Part shown: one piece after another, positions 1-6,849 of the stretch | How positions within the stretch are numbered: the first letter of the stretch is position 1 | Layout: each line of letters starts with the position of its first letter | Source of the DNA: Chloroflexota bacterium | Lineage (GTDB): Bacteria > Chloroflexota > Chloroflexia > JAMDCE01 | Assembly (NCBI GenBank): GCA_023489135.1 | Contig: JAMDCE010000211.1 | Coordinates: 1 to 16,144 of the forward strand | Length of the DNA stretch: 16,144 bases | Direction of reading: 5' to 3' | The notes under the pieces: model-generated | What the model was told of the DNA's origin: nothing | The model's database searches: none | Seen by the model: only the letters and a program-made list of their open reading frames with translations | Program-made: the position numbers and the translations under genes

Positions 1-144
1 GGTAACGTCAACGGCCCCGAAAGCGCAAGCAAGCCTGCGCACTCCACAGATGACACGGGGCTGGCAGAATGCGTAAGCCCTGAGCACCAAACGCTGCCAA
101 TATCCACCACAAAAGTGGGGTGCACCCCCGCGATCGTCAGGCAG
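1..144. other. Left-edge non-coding stretch with short palindromes
   Basis: No supportable gene is visible. One forward frame is open from the left edge to a TGA at 166-168, but its composition resembles no protein family and it runs through the promoter at 145-174, so I do not call it the end of a gene. A perfect 12-base palindrome GGGGTGCACCCC lies at 117-128, overlapping a small CCAC-AAAA-GTGG hairpin (107-118), 17 bases upstream of the promoter's -35. It could be an operator, but about four palindromes of this length are expected by chance in 16 kb. Confidence 0.4.
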
Positions 145-174
145 TTGACTTGTGTTGACATAGCATGATATAAT
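145..174 (+). promoter_or_regulatory. Strong sigma70-type promoter upstream of the rho leader
   Basis: TTGACT at 145-150 and a perfect TATAAT at 169-174 are separated by 18 bases. The start of transcription would fall near 181, exactly where the first strong hairpin begins. A second TTGACA at 155-160 is too close to the -10 to act as its -35. This is the best candidate promoter for the structured RNA and for rho, since no equally good promoter is seen between it and the rho start. Confidence 0.7.
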
Positions 175-180
175 AGCAGG

Positions 181-374
181 CGAAATTGGACGCTATGCGG
201 CCATTTCGTGAATCGTTTCTCCTCAGAACGCGACCCCGGTGCAAGGCCGAAGTCTTGACGGTGAGCCCGCCACAAAAGTATGTAACTATGTGGCGCTTGG
301 GCTCTAGTGGCCTTGTGAGATTCTCCAATGAGGGAACTATTGCGACCGGCAGGTGTCGAGTGCAGAAGTTGCAC
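181..374 (+). ncRNA. Candidate structured RNA (free sRNA or 5' leader of rho)
   Basis: Starting at the predicted transcription start, the sequence forms compatible helices. Hairpin 1 (181-208) pairs CGAAAT with ATTTCG, then GG/CC and CGC/GCG. A long-range composite helix pairs 231-234 with 355-358, 236-240 with 345-349 and 241-248 with 309-316 (one G-U). It encloses hairpin 2 (263-304; GAGCC/GGCTC then CGCCACA/TGTGGCG then AGT/ACT) and hairpin 3 (321-336). A final hairpin is GTGCA-GAAGT-TGCAC (360-374). No U-tract terminator follows, so it may continue as a leader of about 436 bases into rho. I do not recognise tmRNA, RNase P, SRP RNA or a known riboswitch. Existence as a functional RNA is inferred from the pairing and promoter only. 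Confidence 0.45.
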
Positions 375-616
375 CCCACGCAGTAAGGCTCTTTCCCATA
401 TTGCGCCATCAGGTGTGCACCAGTATGTATCTCACTAATATGGCTGTGATCGTGATGCAGGCCAATGAGTGGCCCAGGTGTCGGGTGTTCTGATGTATTT
501 TGGACTTTCTTTCTGTACTAAGGGCCTATCCGATAGCTATCAGCCTGTGGAGCGGGGGACAAGCCCCGCGCTACAGGGTCGGATCGGTACTAATTCATCT
601 GGTTGTGGGGTGTCAA
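375..616 (+). other. Remaining gene-free rho upstream region
   Basis: This stretch has no supported gene. It holds a small hairpin GGCCA-ATGAG-TGGCC (460-474), a palindrome GATAGCTATC (532-541) and the GC-rich hairpin at 544-577. The frame of rho stays open back to a TTG at 500, but that extension is a repeat-derived sequence rather than Rho protein. Confidence 0.5.
544..577. repeat. GC-rich intergenic palindrome (GCGGGG-N6-CCCCGC core)
   Basis: GCGGGG (552-557) pairs with CCCCGC (564-569), and the stem extends outward through CCTGT/ACAGG (544-548 with 573-577). The core with GACAAG in the loop is typical of short palindromic repeats scattered between genes in many environmental bacterial genomes. 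No T-run follows, so it is not a standard intrinsic terminator. It lies 40 bases upstream of the rho start, where it could affect translation or transcript stability. Confidence 0.55.
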
Positions 617-1867
617 GTGAACATAGCTGAACTAGAATTGAAGACGCGCGACGAACTCCAGGATCTGGCCAAGGAGCTTGGGGTCACCGGATATAGCTCG
701 TTGAAGAAGTCGGATCTAGTCCTGCGTCTGCTGCAGGCGCAAACCGAGCAGCAGGGATTTCTCTTCGGCGGAGGGGTGCTCGAGATCGTGGAGGATGGCT
801 TCGGGTTCCTCCGCAAGGAGCGGTTCCTGCCGGGCTCGTCGGATGTCTACGTGTCGCAGTCCCAGATCAGGCGCTTCGGTCTGAGAACCGGCGACATGAT
901 TACCGGCCAGATCAGACCGCCCAAGGAAAACGAGAAGTACTTTGGGCTGCTGCGGGTTGAAGCGGTGAACGGGCTCGATCCGGAGGTGGCCAAGAAGCGT
1001 CCTTATTTCGACACGCTAACTCCAATCTTCCCGCGTGAAATGCTCAATCTCGAGACCACGCCGACCAACATGACCCAGCGTCTCATCAACCTCGTCTCGC
1101 CCATCGGGCGTGGGCAGCGTGGCCTGATCGTCTCGCCTCCCAAAGCCGGCAAAACGACGGTCTTGAAACAGATCGCCAACGGCATTACCTCCAACTACAA
1201 CGACGTTCACCTGATGGTCTTGCTCATCGGCGAGCGGCCGGAGGAGGTTACCGACGTCAAGCGATCGGTTAAGGCGGAAGTGGTCAGCTCGACCTTCGAC
1301 GAGCCGGTGGAGGACCACACGCGGGTGGCCGAGATGGCGTTGGAGCGGGCCAAGCGTCTGGTGGAGTGTGGAAGACACGTGGTGATCTTGATGGATTCGA
1401 TAACGAGGCTTTCGCGGGCCTACAACCTCGTCGTTCCTCCCAGCGGGCGCACGCTGTCCGGTGGCATCGATCCTATTGCCCTGTACCCCCCCAAGCGGTT
1501 CTTTGGAGCCGCCAGGAATATCGAGGAAGGTGGGAGCCTTACCATTATGGCGACCTGTCTGGTCGACACGGGCAGCCGAATGGACGATGTGATCTACGAG
1601 GAGTTCAAGGGCACCGGCAATATGGAGCTGATACTCGACCGCAAGCTGGCCGAGAAGCGCATTTTCCCGGCCCTGGACATCGCGCGATCCGGCACTCGAC
1701 GCGAGGAACTGCTGATGGACGATACTACTCTGCGGCAGGTTTGGACGCTGCGAAGGATGGTAGGAGCCATCGGTGGAACGGAGGGCCTCGAACTGATGCT
1801 GGCGCGTTTGATGAAAACAGCCAACAATCGCGAGTTCCTCGGTACTCTGAGCAAGGACATAGTATAA
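617..1867 (+). CDS. rho: Transcription termination factor Rho
   Basis: ATP-dependent RNA helicase that ends transcription; a cytosolic homohexamer. The 416-residue product (usual Rho length about 415-420) begins [15 protein letters not shown], a typical Rho N-terminal helical domain. A cold-shock-like RNA-binding domain follows, with GFGFLR near residues 58-63. The Walker A motif SPPKAGKTT is near residues 173-181, Walker B is VILMDSITR, the Q-loop region is [21 protein letters not shown] and the R-loop region is GTGNMEL, all intact. The GTG at 617 is chosen because Rho homology begins there and GGGGTG (607-612) can serve as ribosome site. The frame is open 39 codons further upstream, but that part encodes the palindromic repeat. 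It is likely expressed from the promoter at 145-174 with a long leader; autoregulation in the leader is known for E. coli rho and is only an inference here. Confidence 0.97.
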   Translation: MNIAELELKTRDELQDLAKELGVTGYSSLKKSDLVLRLLQAQTEQQGFLFGGGVLEIVEDGFGFLRKERFLPGSSDVYVSQSQIRRFGLRTGDMITGQIRPPKENEKYFGLLRVEAVNGLDPEVAKKRPYFDTLTPIFPREMLNLETTPTNMTQRLINLVSPIGRGQRGLIVSPPKAGKTTVLKQIANGITSNYNDVHLMVLLIGERPEEVTDVKRSVKAEVVSSTFDEPVEDHTRVAEMALERAKRLVECGRHVVILMDSITRLSRAYNLVVPPSGRTLSGGIDPIALYPPKRFFGAARNIEEGGSLTIMATCLVDTGSRMDDVIYEEFKGTGNMELILDRKLAEKRIFPALDIARSGTRREELLMDDTTLRQVWTLRRMVGAIGGTEGLELMLARLMKTANNREFLGTLSKDIV

Positions 1868-1890
1868 GGGCACGGGCACTCCGTGCCTTT
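1866..1890. terminator. Hairpin between convergent rho and MBL genes, likely bidirectional terminator
   Basis: AAGGGCACGG and CCGTGCCTTT form a 10-base stem (one G-T pair) around loop GCACT. It overlaps the rho stop codon and sits 8 bases from the end of the opposing gene. The stem ends in AA/TT on both strands, so it could act in both directions, although the U-run is short. Its sequence also fits a dispersed GC-rich palindrome. Confidence 0.6.
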
Positions 1891-1897
1891 ACAACTC

Positions 1898-2539
1898 CTA
1901 GCCTTTGCGGTACTCCAGCACCACTATCTGCTGCTCGGCAGGCAAGGTGCTCTTGGTGACCACCAGCTTGGGCTGAGGCTGGAAGGACTTGAGCCCCATC
2001 TCGCGCGTGAATTTTTCGACCGGATCGATTTCCAGCTTCACCCAGTCCGTCTTGTAGTGCATCGGGATGACGATCTTGGGCTCGACCAGACTGATCACCT
2101 CGGCCGCCTGAGCGGCGTTGATGGTGTAGTTTCCACCCACGGGCACGAGCAGGACGTCCACGTTGCTCATCTCCTCCACCTGATCCGCCGACGGCACGTG
2201 ACCCAGGTCGCCGAGGTGGCAAATGACGACGTCGTCTAACCGGATGATGTAGGCGGTGTTCTTACCCCTTTTCTTTCCGCCCTCGGCGTCGTGGAAGGTC
2301 TGGATGCCCACGATCATCACGCCCTTTATTTCGTACTCCCCCGGTCCGTCGACGACCCTGGGCTCTCCACCAACGGCGGTGATGGCATCGTGGTCGTGGT
2401 GGTGGTGAGAGACGGTCACTATATCGCCGGAAGGATGCCCGAGCTGGTAGCCCACGCTCTGGTCATAAGGGTCCGTGATTACGGTTGCCTCTTTCCCCTT
2501 GAGCCTGAAACAGGCGTGCCCCAGCCATGTGATTTCCAT
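1898..2539 (-). CDS. UlaG-like metallo-beta-lactamase-fold hydrolase
   Basis: Predicted cytosolic metal-dependent hydrolase of 213 residues; substrate unknown. The N-terminus MEITWLGHACFRL is characteristic of the UlaG-like branch of the metallo-beta-lactamase fold. The metal-binding motif HHHHDHD is at residues 45-51, with further ligand candidates H108 and D111 (CHLGDLGH) and H161 (PMHYK). The ATG is preceded by CGGAGG at good spacing. It has its own candidate promoter (2571-2579) and is separated by 152 bases from the ABC cluster upstream, so it need not be functionally linked to it. Members of this family are often called L-ascorbate-6-phosphate lactonases, but no ascorbate genes are seen nearby and I do not assign that activity. 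Confidence 0.9.
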   Translation of the reverse strand: MEITWLGHACFRLKGKEATVITDPYDQSVGYQLGHPSGDIVTVSHHHHDHDAITAVGGEPRVVDGPGEYEIKGVMIVGIQTFHDAEGGKKRGKNTAYIIRLDDVVICHLGDLGHVPSADQVEEMSNVDVLLVPVGGNYTINAAQAAEVISLVEPKIVIPMHYKTDWVKLEIDPVEKFTREMGLKSFQPQPKLVVTKSTLPAEQQIVVLEYRKG

Positions 2540-2564
2540 CTACAAACCTCCGTATCCACTGTGC

Positions 2565-2588
2565 GCCGATATTCTAGCACATATCGGC
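2565..2588 (-). promoter_or_regulatory. Extended -10 promoter inside an inverted repeat, for the MBL gene
   Basis: On the minus strand TGCTAGAAT (2579-2571) is an extended -10 element, with transcription expected about 25 bases before the ATG at 2539. It lies in the 8-base spacer, and partly in one arm, of a perfect inverted repeat GCCGATAT (2565-2572) / ATATCGGC (2581-2588), a plausible repressor site. No good -35 is visible. Confidence 0.45.
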
Positions 2589-2609
2589 CCGGCGCTTGCA
2601 GCCGCCGGG
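2588..2609. repeat. GC-rich hairpin between DUF4340 and MBL genes
   Basis: CCCGGCG (2588-2594) pairs with CGCCGGG (2603-2609) over an 8-base loop. It directly abuts the inverted repeat at 2565-2588. It has no T-run on either strand. It could slow or end transcription leaving the ABC operon, but that is inference. Confidence 0.4.
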
Positions 2610-2691
2610 CAATCAGCGTCGGCTGGCCATCCGCTCTAGGAACTTGCCAGGATTTCTCCAATCCCTTTCTTAGGGTTCGCCGGACAACGGC

Positions 2692-3282
2692 TCACGGCGT
2701 CGGGGTCGCGGTCGGCGTGGGGACGGCGGTCCCTATCGGCCTGGGCGTCGGAGTGGGCGTCGGCAAGGCCTTGGGTGGATTAGTGACCAGCTTCCTCAGC
2801 TCCGAGATCACCGAGGCACCGACGACGTAGACCTGGTCCGAGTCTTTGAGTTTCACGTAGCTGGAGCTGCCGTCCGGGGTGTCGTCACCGACCTGGAGGA
2901 TGGCGGTCTTGTTGTCGGTCGATACCAAGGTTGCTTCAAGCTGAGGATTCTCCAGACCGTAGCTCGCCAGCGGCTCGTCCGTGCCGGCCAGGGATCGCGA
3001 GGCGTTCAAGGGCGCAATCCGAGCAAGCAGCCCGTCAACCACTCCGTTCTGAGTCTCGGCTTCTTCCGGTTTGCTCAGCTTCCAGTAAGAGCCGTCCTTC
3101 TTGAGCTCGGTCGTCTTGTCCTGGTAGGACACCGTTATCGAGGTGACGTCACCGGCCTTGATGCTCAGCACCTGAGTGGGGGTGTCTTTCTTCTTCTCCC
3201 CGGGCTGGACTTCCGAGAGATACACATAGGCACCAATAACTAACAAGACACCCAGCAGGCCAAGAGTGAGCTTGTAGTTCAA
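2692..3282 (-). CDS. DUF4340 domain membrane-anchored protein, last gene of Gld-type ABC cluster
   Basis: A 196-residue protein with one N-terminal membrane anchor (LTLGLLGVLLVIGAYVYLSEV) and an extracytoplasmic DUF4340-type domain (motifs such as WKLSKPEEAE and LASYGLENPQ). It ends in a Thr/Pro-rich tail (TPTPTPRP, TPTATPTP). DUF4340 proteins regularly accompany GldG/GldF-like ABC components; their role is not established. The TTG at 3282 is chosen because AGGAGG lies 7 bases before it, overlapping the end and stop of the upstream gene. An in-frame ATG at 3315 would add 11 residues, overlap that gene and leave the ribosome site inside the coding region. The gap to the upstream gene is 4 bases, so it is translationally linked. 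The low-complexity tail is encoded by GC-rich near-tandem units, which could be length-variable. Confidence 0.85.
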   Translation of the reverse strand: MNYKLTLGLLGVLLVIGAYVYLSEVQPGEKKKDTPTQVLSIKAGDVTSITVSYQDKTTELKKDGSYWKLSKPEEAETQNGVVDGLLARIAPLNASRSLAGTDEPLASYGLENPQLEATLVSTDNKTAILQVGDDTPDGSSSYVKLKDSDQVYVVGASVISELRKLVTNPPKALPTPTPTPRPIGTAVPTPTATPTP

Positions 3283-3286
3283 GGCG

Positions 3287-4855
3287 TTACCTCCTGTTCC
3301 ACCAGACCGTTCCACCGATGGCGAGCAGGGCCAGGGGCAGGAAGATTACCGAAGTGTAGAAGATGAAGTTAGTCTCCGTGCCGCTAAGGAACACGGTCCG
3401 CATCGCGGGCTCCTTGGCGCGGATGGAGATCATGTCTTCTTCTTCCGCCAGCCAGTTGACCGAGTTTACGATCAGGTCACGATTGCCGATGGCCGCCTCG
3501 CTCACCAGCTGGTTGGAGGCAAAAGCGGTGTTGCCGATGACGACCAACCGGGTATTCGGCTTGTTCGGGTCGGCGCTGCCATCCGCGGTCTGGCCGGATT
3601 GGTCGGTGCTGCCCTCGACCGTGACGGCCAGCGAGAGCGGGCCTCTGGGGTCGACTCCCTCGTGGAACTGAGGCTCCTTGAGATCTGTGGCCAACCAGGA
3701 GCGATCCGAGCTCTCCATAATCTTAGACACGCTGACACCTTGCGGCGGCTGTTGGGTCGGACCGACCGACGTAGCCAGTGGCAGCAGCGTCATCTGCTGC
3801 AGGTTCACCAGGTCCTTGGTAATGGGACTGTAGCCGTAGCGCATCACCACCGGCACCTGCGGCTGATTGGCGAGCGAGCTGCCGGGATCGATAACCACGC
3901 CCTTGCCCACCTCGACGCCCCACTGGCTCAGGATGTCGTTGAGCGAGTCGGTGCCGTTGTAGTCAAGCAGCACCAGCGCTTTTCCGCCCTTATCCAGGTA
4001 TTCTTGCAGGGCCTTCTTCTCGTCCTCCATAAGAGGAGTCTTCGGACCGGCGATGATCAATGCCCCGGCATCGCTGGGGACCGACCCGGTGGTCGCCAGG
4101 GTCAGCCTGTCTACCTCATAGTTGTCGGCCTGAAGCGCATTCTTCAGCTGAGACGCGTCTTCCTGGCTTGCCCCGTCGATGTTCATCTCACCGTGCCCGG
4201 CCAGGAAGTACACCTTCACCACTTTTTCCCGCGTCAGCTTGATGATGGCGCTGGTGATATCCTGCTCGCTGGCGCCCAGCACATCCTCCCGCTTGCCCTT
4301 GTATTCCAGGACCGTGGTCGCGTCACTCTGGATCTTGTATTCACGGGCGGCGCCGGGCTTCAGCACCGGATCCACGAACTGGTAGTCGATCTTGTCCGAG
4401 TGGCGGCGGTACTCCTTGAGCAGGTCTTCGATCTGCTCCTTGCTCGTGGCCTCGGAGTAGAACGCAGTGATCTTCACCGGTTCGTCGAGCCTGGCCAGCA
4501 GGCTAGTCGTCTGCTGGGAAAGCGAGTACTCTTGGCTCTCCGTGAGGTCCCACCGATGGTTGCGTTGGGAGGCGAGGAAGTTCAGCATGCCCACGATGAC
4601 GATGAAAATGACAATCATCGCCAGCGTATTCGATCCATATTTGGCGGACCTGCCTCTCAGCGCGGCCATCAGCTCCTGGGGATAGTATGAAGCGGTGATG
4701 AGAACCAGCGCGGCGCCGACGGCCAGAAGCGCCAGCACGGTACGGTCAAAGTTATTGGTGATCAGATAGGTACCTAGCCCGGCCAGAAGGAACAACACGC
4801 CGAGGCCCGCGGCCGCCGGAACCAGCATCTTAAGGATTACCTGCGTCTTCATCAT
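3287..4855 (-). CDS. GldG-family ABC-transporter auxiliary membrane protein
   Basis: A 522-residue integral membrane protein with three hydrophobic segments in the first 100 residues, a large extracytoplasmic region (about 110-480) and a final membrane helix near the C-terminus. The sequence WDLTESQEYSLSQQT followed by PVKITAFYSEA and VKVYFLAGHGE is typical of the GldG / ABC-auxiliary family. In Bacteroidetes GldG works with GldA and GldF in gliding, but homologues are widespread in non-gliders, where the transported substrate is unknown. The ATG at 4855 overlaps the stop of the permease gene by 4 bases (ATGA) and follows AGGAGG at 5 bases. A GTG two codons earlier is less well placed. It is the third gene of the operon. 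Confidence 0.88.
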   Translation of the reverse strand: MMKTQVILKMLVPAAAGLGVLFLLAGLGTYLITNNFDRTVLALLAVGAALVLITASYYPQELMAALRGRSAKYGSNTLAMIVIFIVIVGMLNFLASQRNHRWDLTESQEYSLSQQTTSLLARLDEPVKITAFYSEATSKEQIEDLLKEYRRHSDKIDYQFVDPVLKPGAAREYKIQSDATTVLEYKGKREDVLGASEQDITSAIIKLTREKVVKVYFLAGHGEMNIDGASQEDASQLKNALQADNYEVDRLTLATTGSVPSDAGALIIAGPKTPLMEDEKKALQEYLDKGGKALVLLDYNGTDSLNDILSQWGVEVGKGVVIDPGSSLANQPQVPVVMRYGYSPITKDLVNLQQMTLLPLATSVGPTQQPPQGVSVSKIMESSDRSWLATDLKEPQFHEGVDPRGPLSLAVTVEGSTDQSGQTADGSADPNKPNTRLVVIGNTAFASNQLVSEAAIGNRDLIVNSVNWLAEEEDMISIRAKEPAMRTVFLSGTETNFIFYTSVIFLPLALLAIGGTVWWNRR

Positions 4856-5562
4856 CTCCACCTCCTGGTTTCCAGAGACCTCGCGGTTAAGAAGAGACCC
4901 GTGGCCACGAGGCTGAGATAGTAGACCACGTCCTTGGTGTCGATAACACCTTTGCCGAAATCAGCGACGTGGCCGGTCAGCGCCAGGTAGTGCAAGAGAC
5001 TGGCAGCCGAGCCTCCGAAGATGCTACCGGAGGCGTCCAGGGTCCACATTAAGATCAGGACGACGAAGGTCAGCACCGCGGAGACGATCTGGTTCTGGGT
5101 AAGGGAAGACATCAGGAGCCCTATGGCCAGAAAAGTGGCCCCGAACAATAGCAGCCCCAGGTAGCCGGAAATGATAGGGCCTGGGTCGGGGTTGCCCACG
5201 CGGCTCAACAGCAGCGGGTAGTACAATGTGAGTCCCAGCATCACGACGATGAATATCAGGCTGGCCAGGTATTTGCCGAGGACAACCTCGATGTCGCGCA
5301 CCGGGCCGGTGAGCAAGATCTCGATGGTTCCCGTTCGTTGCTCTTCCGAAAGCAGGCGCATGGTCAGAATCGGAGAGAGCAACAGGAGTATAAAGCCCAT
5401 CGTATCGAACAGATAACGCATGGTGGCTTGCCGCGACGCGACGAGAATGTAGGAGAAGAAGTAGCCGGTAGCCACCAGGAACGCCGCCAGGATAATGTAG
5501 GCCATGGGGGATGCGAAGTACGACCGGAGCTCTTTTGTCGATAGCGCCCAAACGTTTTTCAT
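4852..5562 (-). CDS. GldF-like ABC-2 type permease
   Basis: A 236-residue permease with about six hydrophobic segments. The N-terminus (KELRSYFASPMAYIILAAF) and the cytoplasmic loop LLSEEQRTGTIEILLTGPV are hallmarks of the GldF/ABC-2 family. It is expected to form the membrane channel for the ATPase encoded just upstream. The ATG shares one base with the ATPase stop codon (TAATG) and a GAGGAG lies about 11 bases before it, so it is translationally coupled. Its own stop overlaps the start of the GldG-like gene. Confidence 0.9.
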   Translation of the reverse strand: MKNVWALSTKELRSYFASPMAYIILAAFLVATGYFFSYILVASRQATMRYLFDTMGFILLLLSPILTMRLLSEEQRTGTIEILLTGPVRDIEVVLGKYLASLIFIVVMLGLTLYYPLLLSRVGNPDPGPIISGYLGLLLFGATFLAIGLLMSSLTQNQIVSAVLTFVVLILMWTLDASGSIFGGSAASLLHYLALTGHVADFGKGVIDTKDVVYYLSLVATGLFLTARSLETRRWR

Positions 5563-6503
5563 TAGCCAACTATCTCCTCACTAGTCGTGAGCTTGAGGAA
5601 GACCTCTTCCAGGCTCATGCCCACGGAGCGGAGCTGGAGCAAGCCCCAACCCTTGTTAACCACCGTCGCGGCCAGATGCTCGCGCACATCCTTGTTCACC
5701 GCAGCTTCGACGAAATACTTGGGCACATCCACGCCGGCGCTGTGTTCCACGTGGGAGACGCCGGGCATGGCGCGGAGACACTTCAACACGTCTTCCCGCG
5801 GTCCCCGTATCTCCAATTCGATGCGCTCCGCTCCCTTGAGCCGCCTCGTGAGGTTGTCGGGGGTGTCCACGGCGACAACTTTGCCTTCGTTGATGATGAT
5901 AACACGGTTGCAGGTCACGCTCACTTCGGGGAGAATGTGTGTGCTTAGAATGATGGTGTGCTCGCGACCGAGCCGCTTGATCAGTTCTCTGGTTTCGATG
6001 ATTTGCTTGGGATCCAGTCCGGCGGTTGGCTCGTCCAGGATGAGCACCGGTGGGTCGCTGATCAGCGCTTGTGCCAGACCGACCCGCTGTTTGTATCCCT
6101 TGGAAAGCCTGCCGATGAGCTTGTTCGCCACGTCGGCGACGTGGCAGATGTCCATCACGTACTCGATTCGCTGAGACTTGCGCTTTCCGGAGAGCCCGCG
6201 CATGCCGGCCATAAAGTCCAGGTAGTCTCTGACGCCCATATCGGTGTAAAGCGGGGTCGACTCCGGCAGGTAGCCAATGTTCTTCCTCGCCTGCAGCGAC
6301 TGACCCAACACGTCGAAGCCGGCGATCCTGGCGATGCCGTGACTGGCGGGTAGGAACCCCGTCAGAATGCGCATCGTGGTGGTCTTCCCGGCCCCGTTGG
6401 GTCCGAGGAATCCCAGGACCTCTCCCGCGCTGACCTGGAAGCTGATTCCATCGATGGCCTTGCGCTCCCCATAATACTTGGTTAGTCCATCAACCTCAAT
6501 CAA
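5562..6503 (-). CDS. ABC transporter ATPase, GldA-like, first gene of operon
   Basis: A 313-residue nucleotide-binding subunit. Walker A GPNGAGKTT is at residues 34-42, the signature LSKGYKQR at 133-140 (a usual variant of LSGGQ in this subfamily), Walker B VLILDEPT at 153-160 and the switch histidine is H189 (STH). The C-terminal 100 residues are an accessory domain typical of ABC-2 exporters. The start is a TTG: an in-frame TGA lies two codons upstream, and GGGAGG precedes the TTG by 7 bases, so no ATG is available. It heads the four-gene cluster running down to 2692, driven by the candidate promoter at 6671-6700. Confidence 0.92.
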   Translation of the reverse strand: MIEVDGLTKYYGERKAIDGISFQVSAGEVLGFLGPNGAGKTTTMRILTGFLPASHGIARIAGFDVLGQSLQARKNIGYLPESTPLYTDMGVRDYLDFMAGMRGLSGKRKSQRIEYVMDICHVADVANKLIGRLSKGYKQRVGLAQALISDPPVLILDEPTAGLDPKQIIETRELIKRLGREHTIILSTHILPEVSVTCNRVIIINEGKVVAVDTPDNLTRRLKGAERIELEIRGPREDVLKCLRAMPGVSHVEHSAGVDVPKYFVEAAVNKDVREHLAATVVNKGWGLLQLRSVGMSLEEVFLKLTTSEEIVG

Positions 6504-6562
6504 TATTCATCCTCCCACCGTCTCGCGGCCTGGTATGATTGCTGACGTACGGGCCGAACGCA

Positions 6563-6624
6563 GGGGCGCTCGAGCGAAGGCCCCCACTTTGCCTGACGAC
6601 AAAGGCGGGGCGCATTGCGCCCCG
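6563..6624 (-). other. Two hairpins in the 5' leader of the Gld-type operon
   Basis: CGGGGCGCA (6606-6614) and TGCGCCCCG (6616-6624) form a near-perfect palindrome. GGGG-CGCTCGAGCG-CCCC (6563-6585) contains a perfect 10-base palindrome. Both lie between the predicted minus-strand transcription start (about 6664) and the TTG at 6503. They may be attenuator-like structures or dispersed palindromic repeats; no long U-run follows on the minus strand. Confidence 0.45.
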
Positions 6625-6670
6625 TTTAGGAACGATAAGAAGTGGTTGTACATCCGACGAACCGGGGCAA

Positions 6671-6700
6671 AGTATAGCACGAAGGCAAAATTCGCAGCAA
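6671..6700 (-). promoter_or_regulatory. Promoter for the Gld-type ABC operon
   Basis: On the minus strand TTGCTG (6700-6695) and TATACT (6676-6671) are 18 bases apart, and TGC directly before TATACT gives an extended -10. The leader to the TTG start would be about 160 bases. This is one half of a divergent promoter region with the one at 6777-6805. Confidence 0.55.
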
Positions 6701-6776
6701 GGGAAAAGTGTTAAATTAACATTAAGGGTTGCTGAGGATCGCGAGGGGCTGAACCTTTCTTCCTAACTCTTTCTTG

Positions 6777-6805
6777 TTGACAAGCCTGCCACGCTGGTGT
6801 AGTAT
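6777..6805 (+). promoter_or_regulatory. Promoter for the polysaccharide deacetylase genes
   Basis: A perfect TTGACA (6777-6782) and TAGTAT (6800-6805) are separated by 17 bases. Transcription would start near 6812, leaving a leader of about 38 bases before the ATG at 6850. Confidence 0.7.
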
Positions 6806-6849
6806 CTGCTTCGCAATCAGTCTGTCGGGGATTTGCCAGGGTTGGGTGG

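Noticed and set aside
1..168. C-terminal end of an upstream gene (frame open from the left edge to a TGA at 166-168)
   Set aside because: The frame overlaps the promoter, has no recognisable sequence and an open frame of 55 codons is unremarkable in GC-rich DNA.
186..386. Plus-strand frame of 66 codons from a TTG within the rho leader
   Set aside because: Its start lies inside the first hairpin almost at the transcription start, there is no ribosome site, and the composition is unlike a protein; structure explains the region better.
181..400. Structured region as tmRNA, RNase P RNA, SRP RNA, 6S RNA or a common riboswitch
   Set aside because: The conserved signatures I know (tRNA-like ends, GAGGAAAGTCC, the SRP GGAA-loop domain, long single hairpin of 6S) are not present.
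137..409. Minus-strand frame of 90 codons with a CVGCNFC cluster
   Set aside because: No ribosome site, no recognisable family, it runs across the strong plus-strand promoter and the structured RNA, and the Cys cluster alone is not a domain.
1016..1879. Long minus-strand frame (287 codons) opposite rho
   Set aside because: It is the antisense shadow of a certain gene; its His/Arg/Gly-rich sequence matches no family.
3599..4690. Plus-strand frame of 363 codons opposite the GldG-like gene
   Set aside because: Antisense shadow in a GC-rich gene; no coherent domain and His/Arg/Leu-rich composition.
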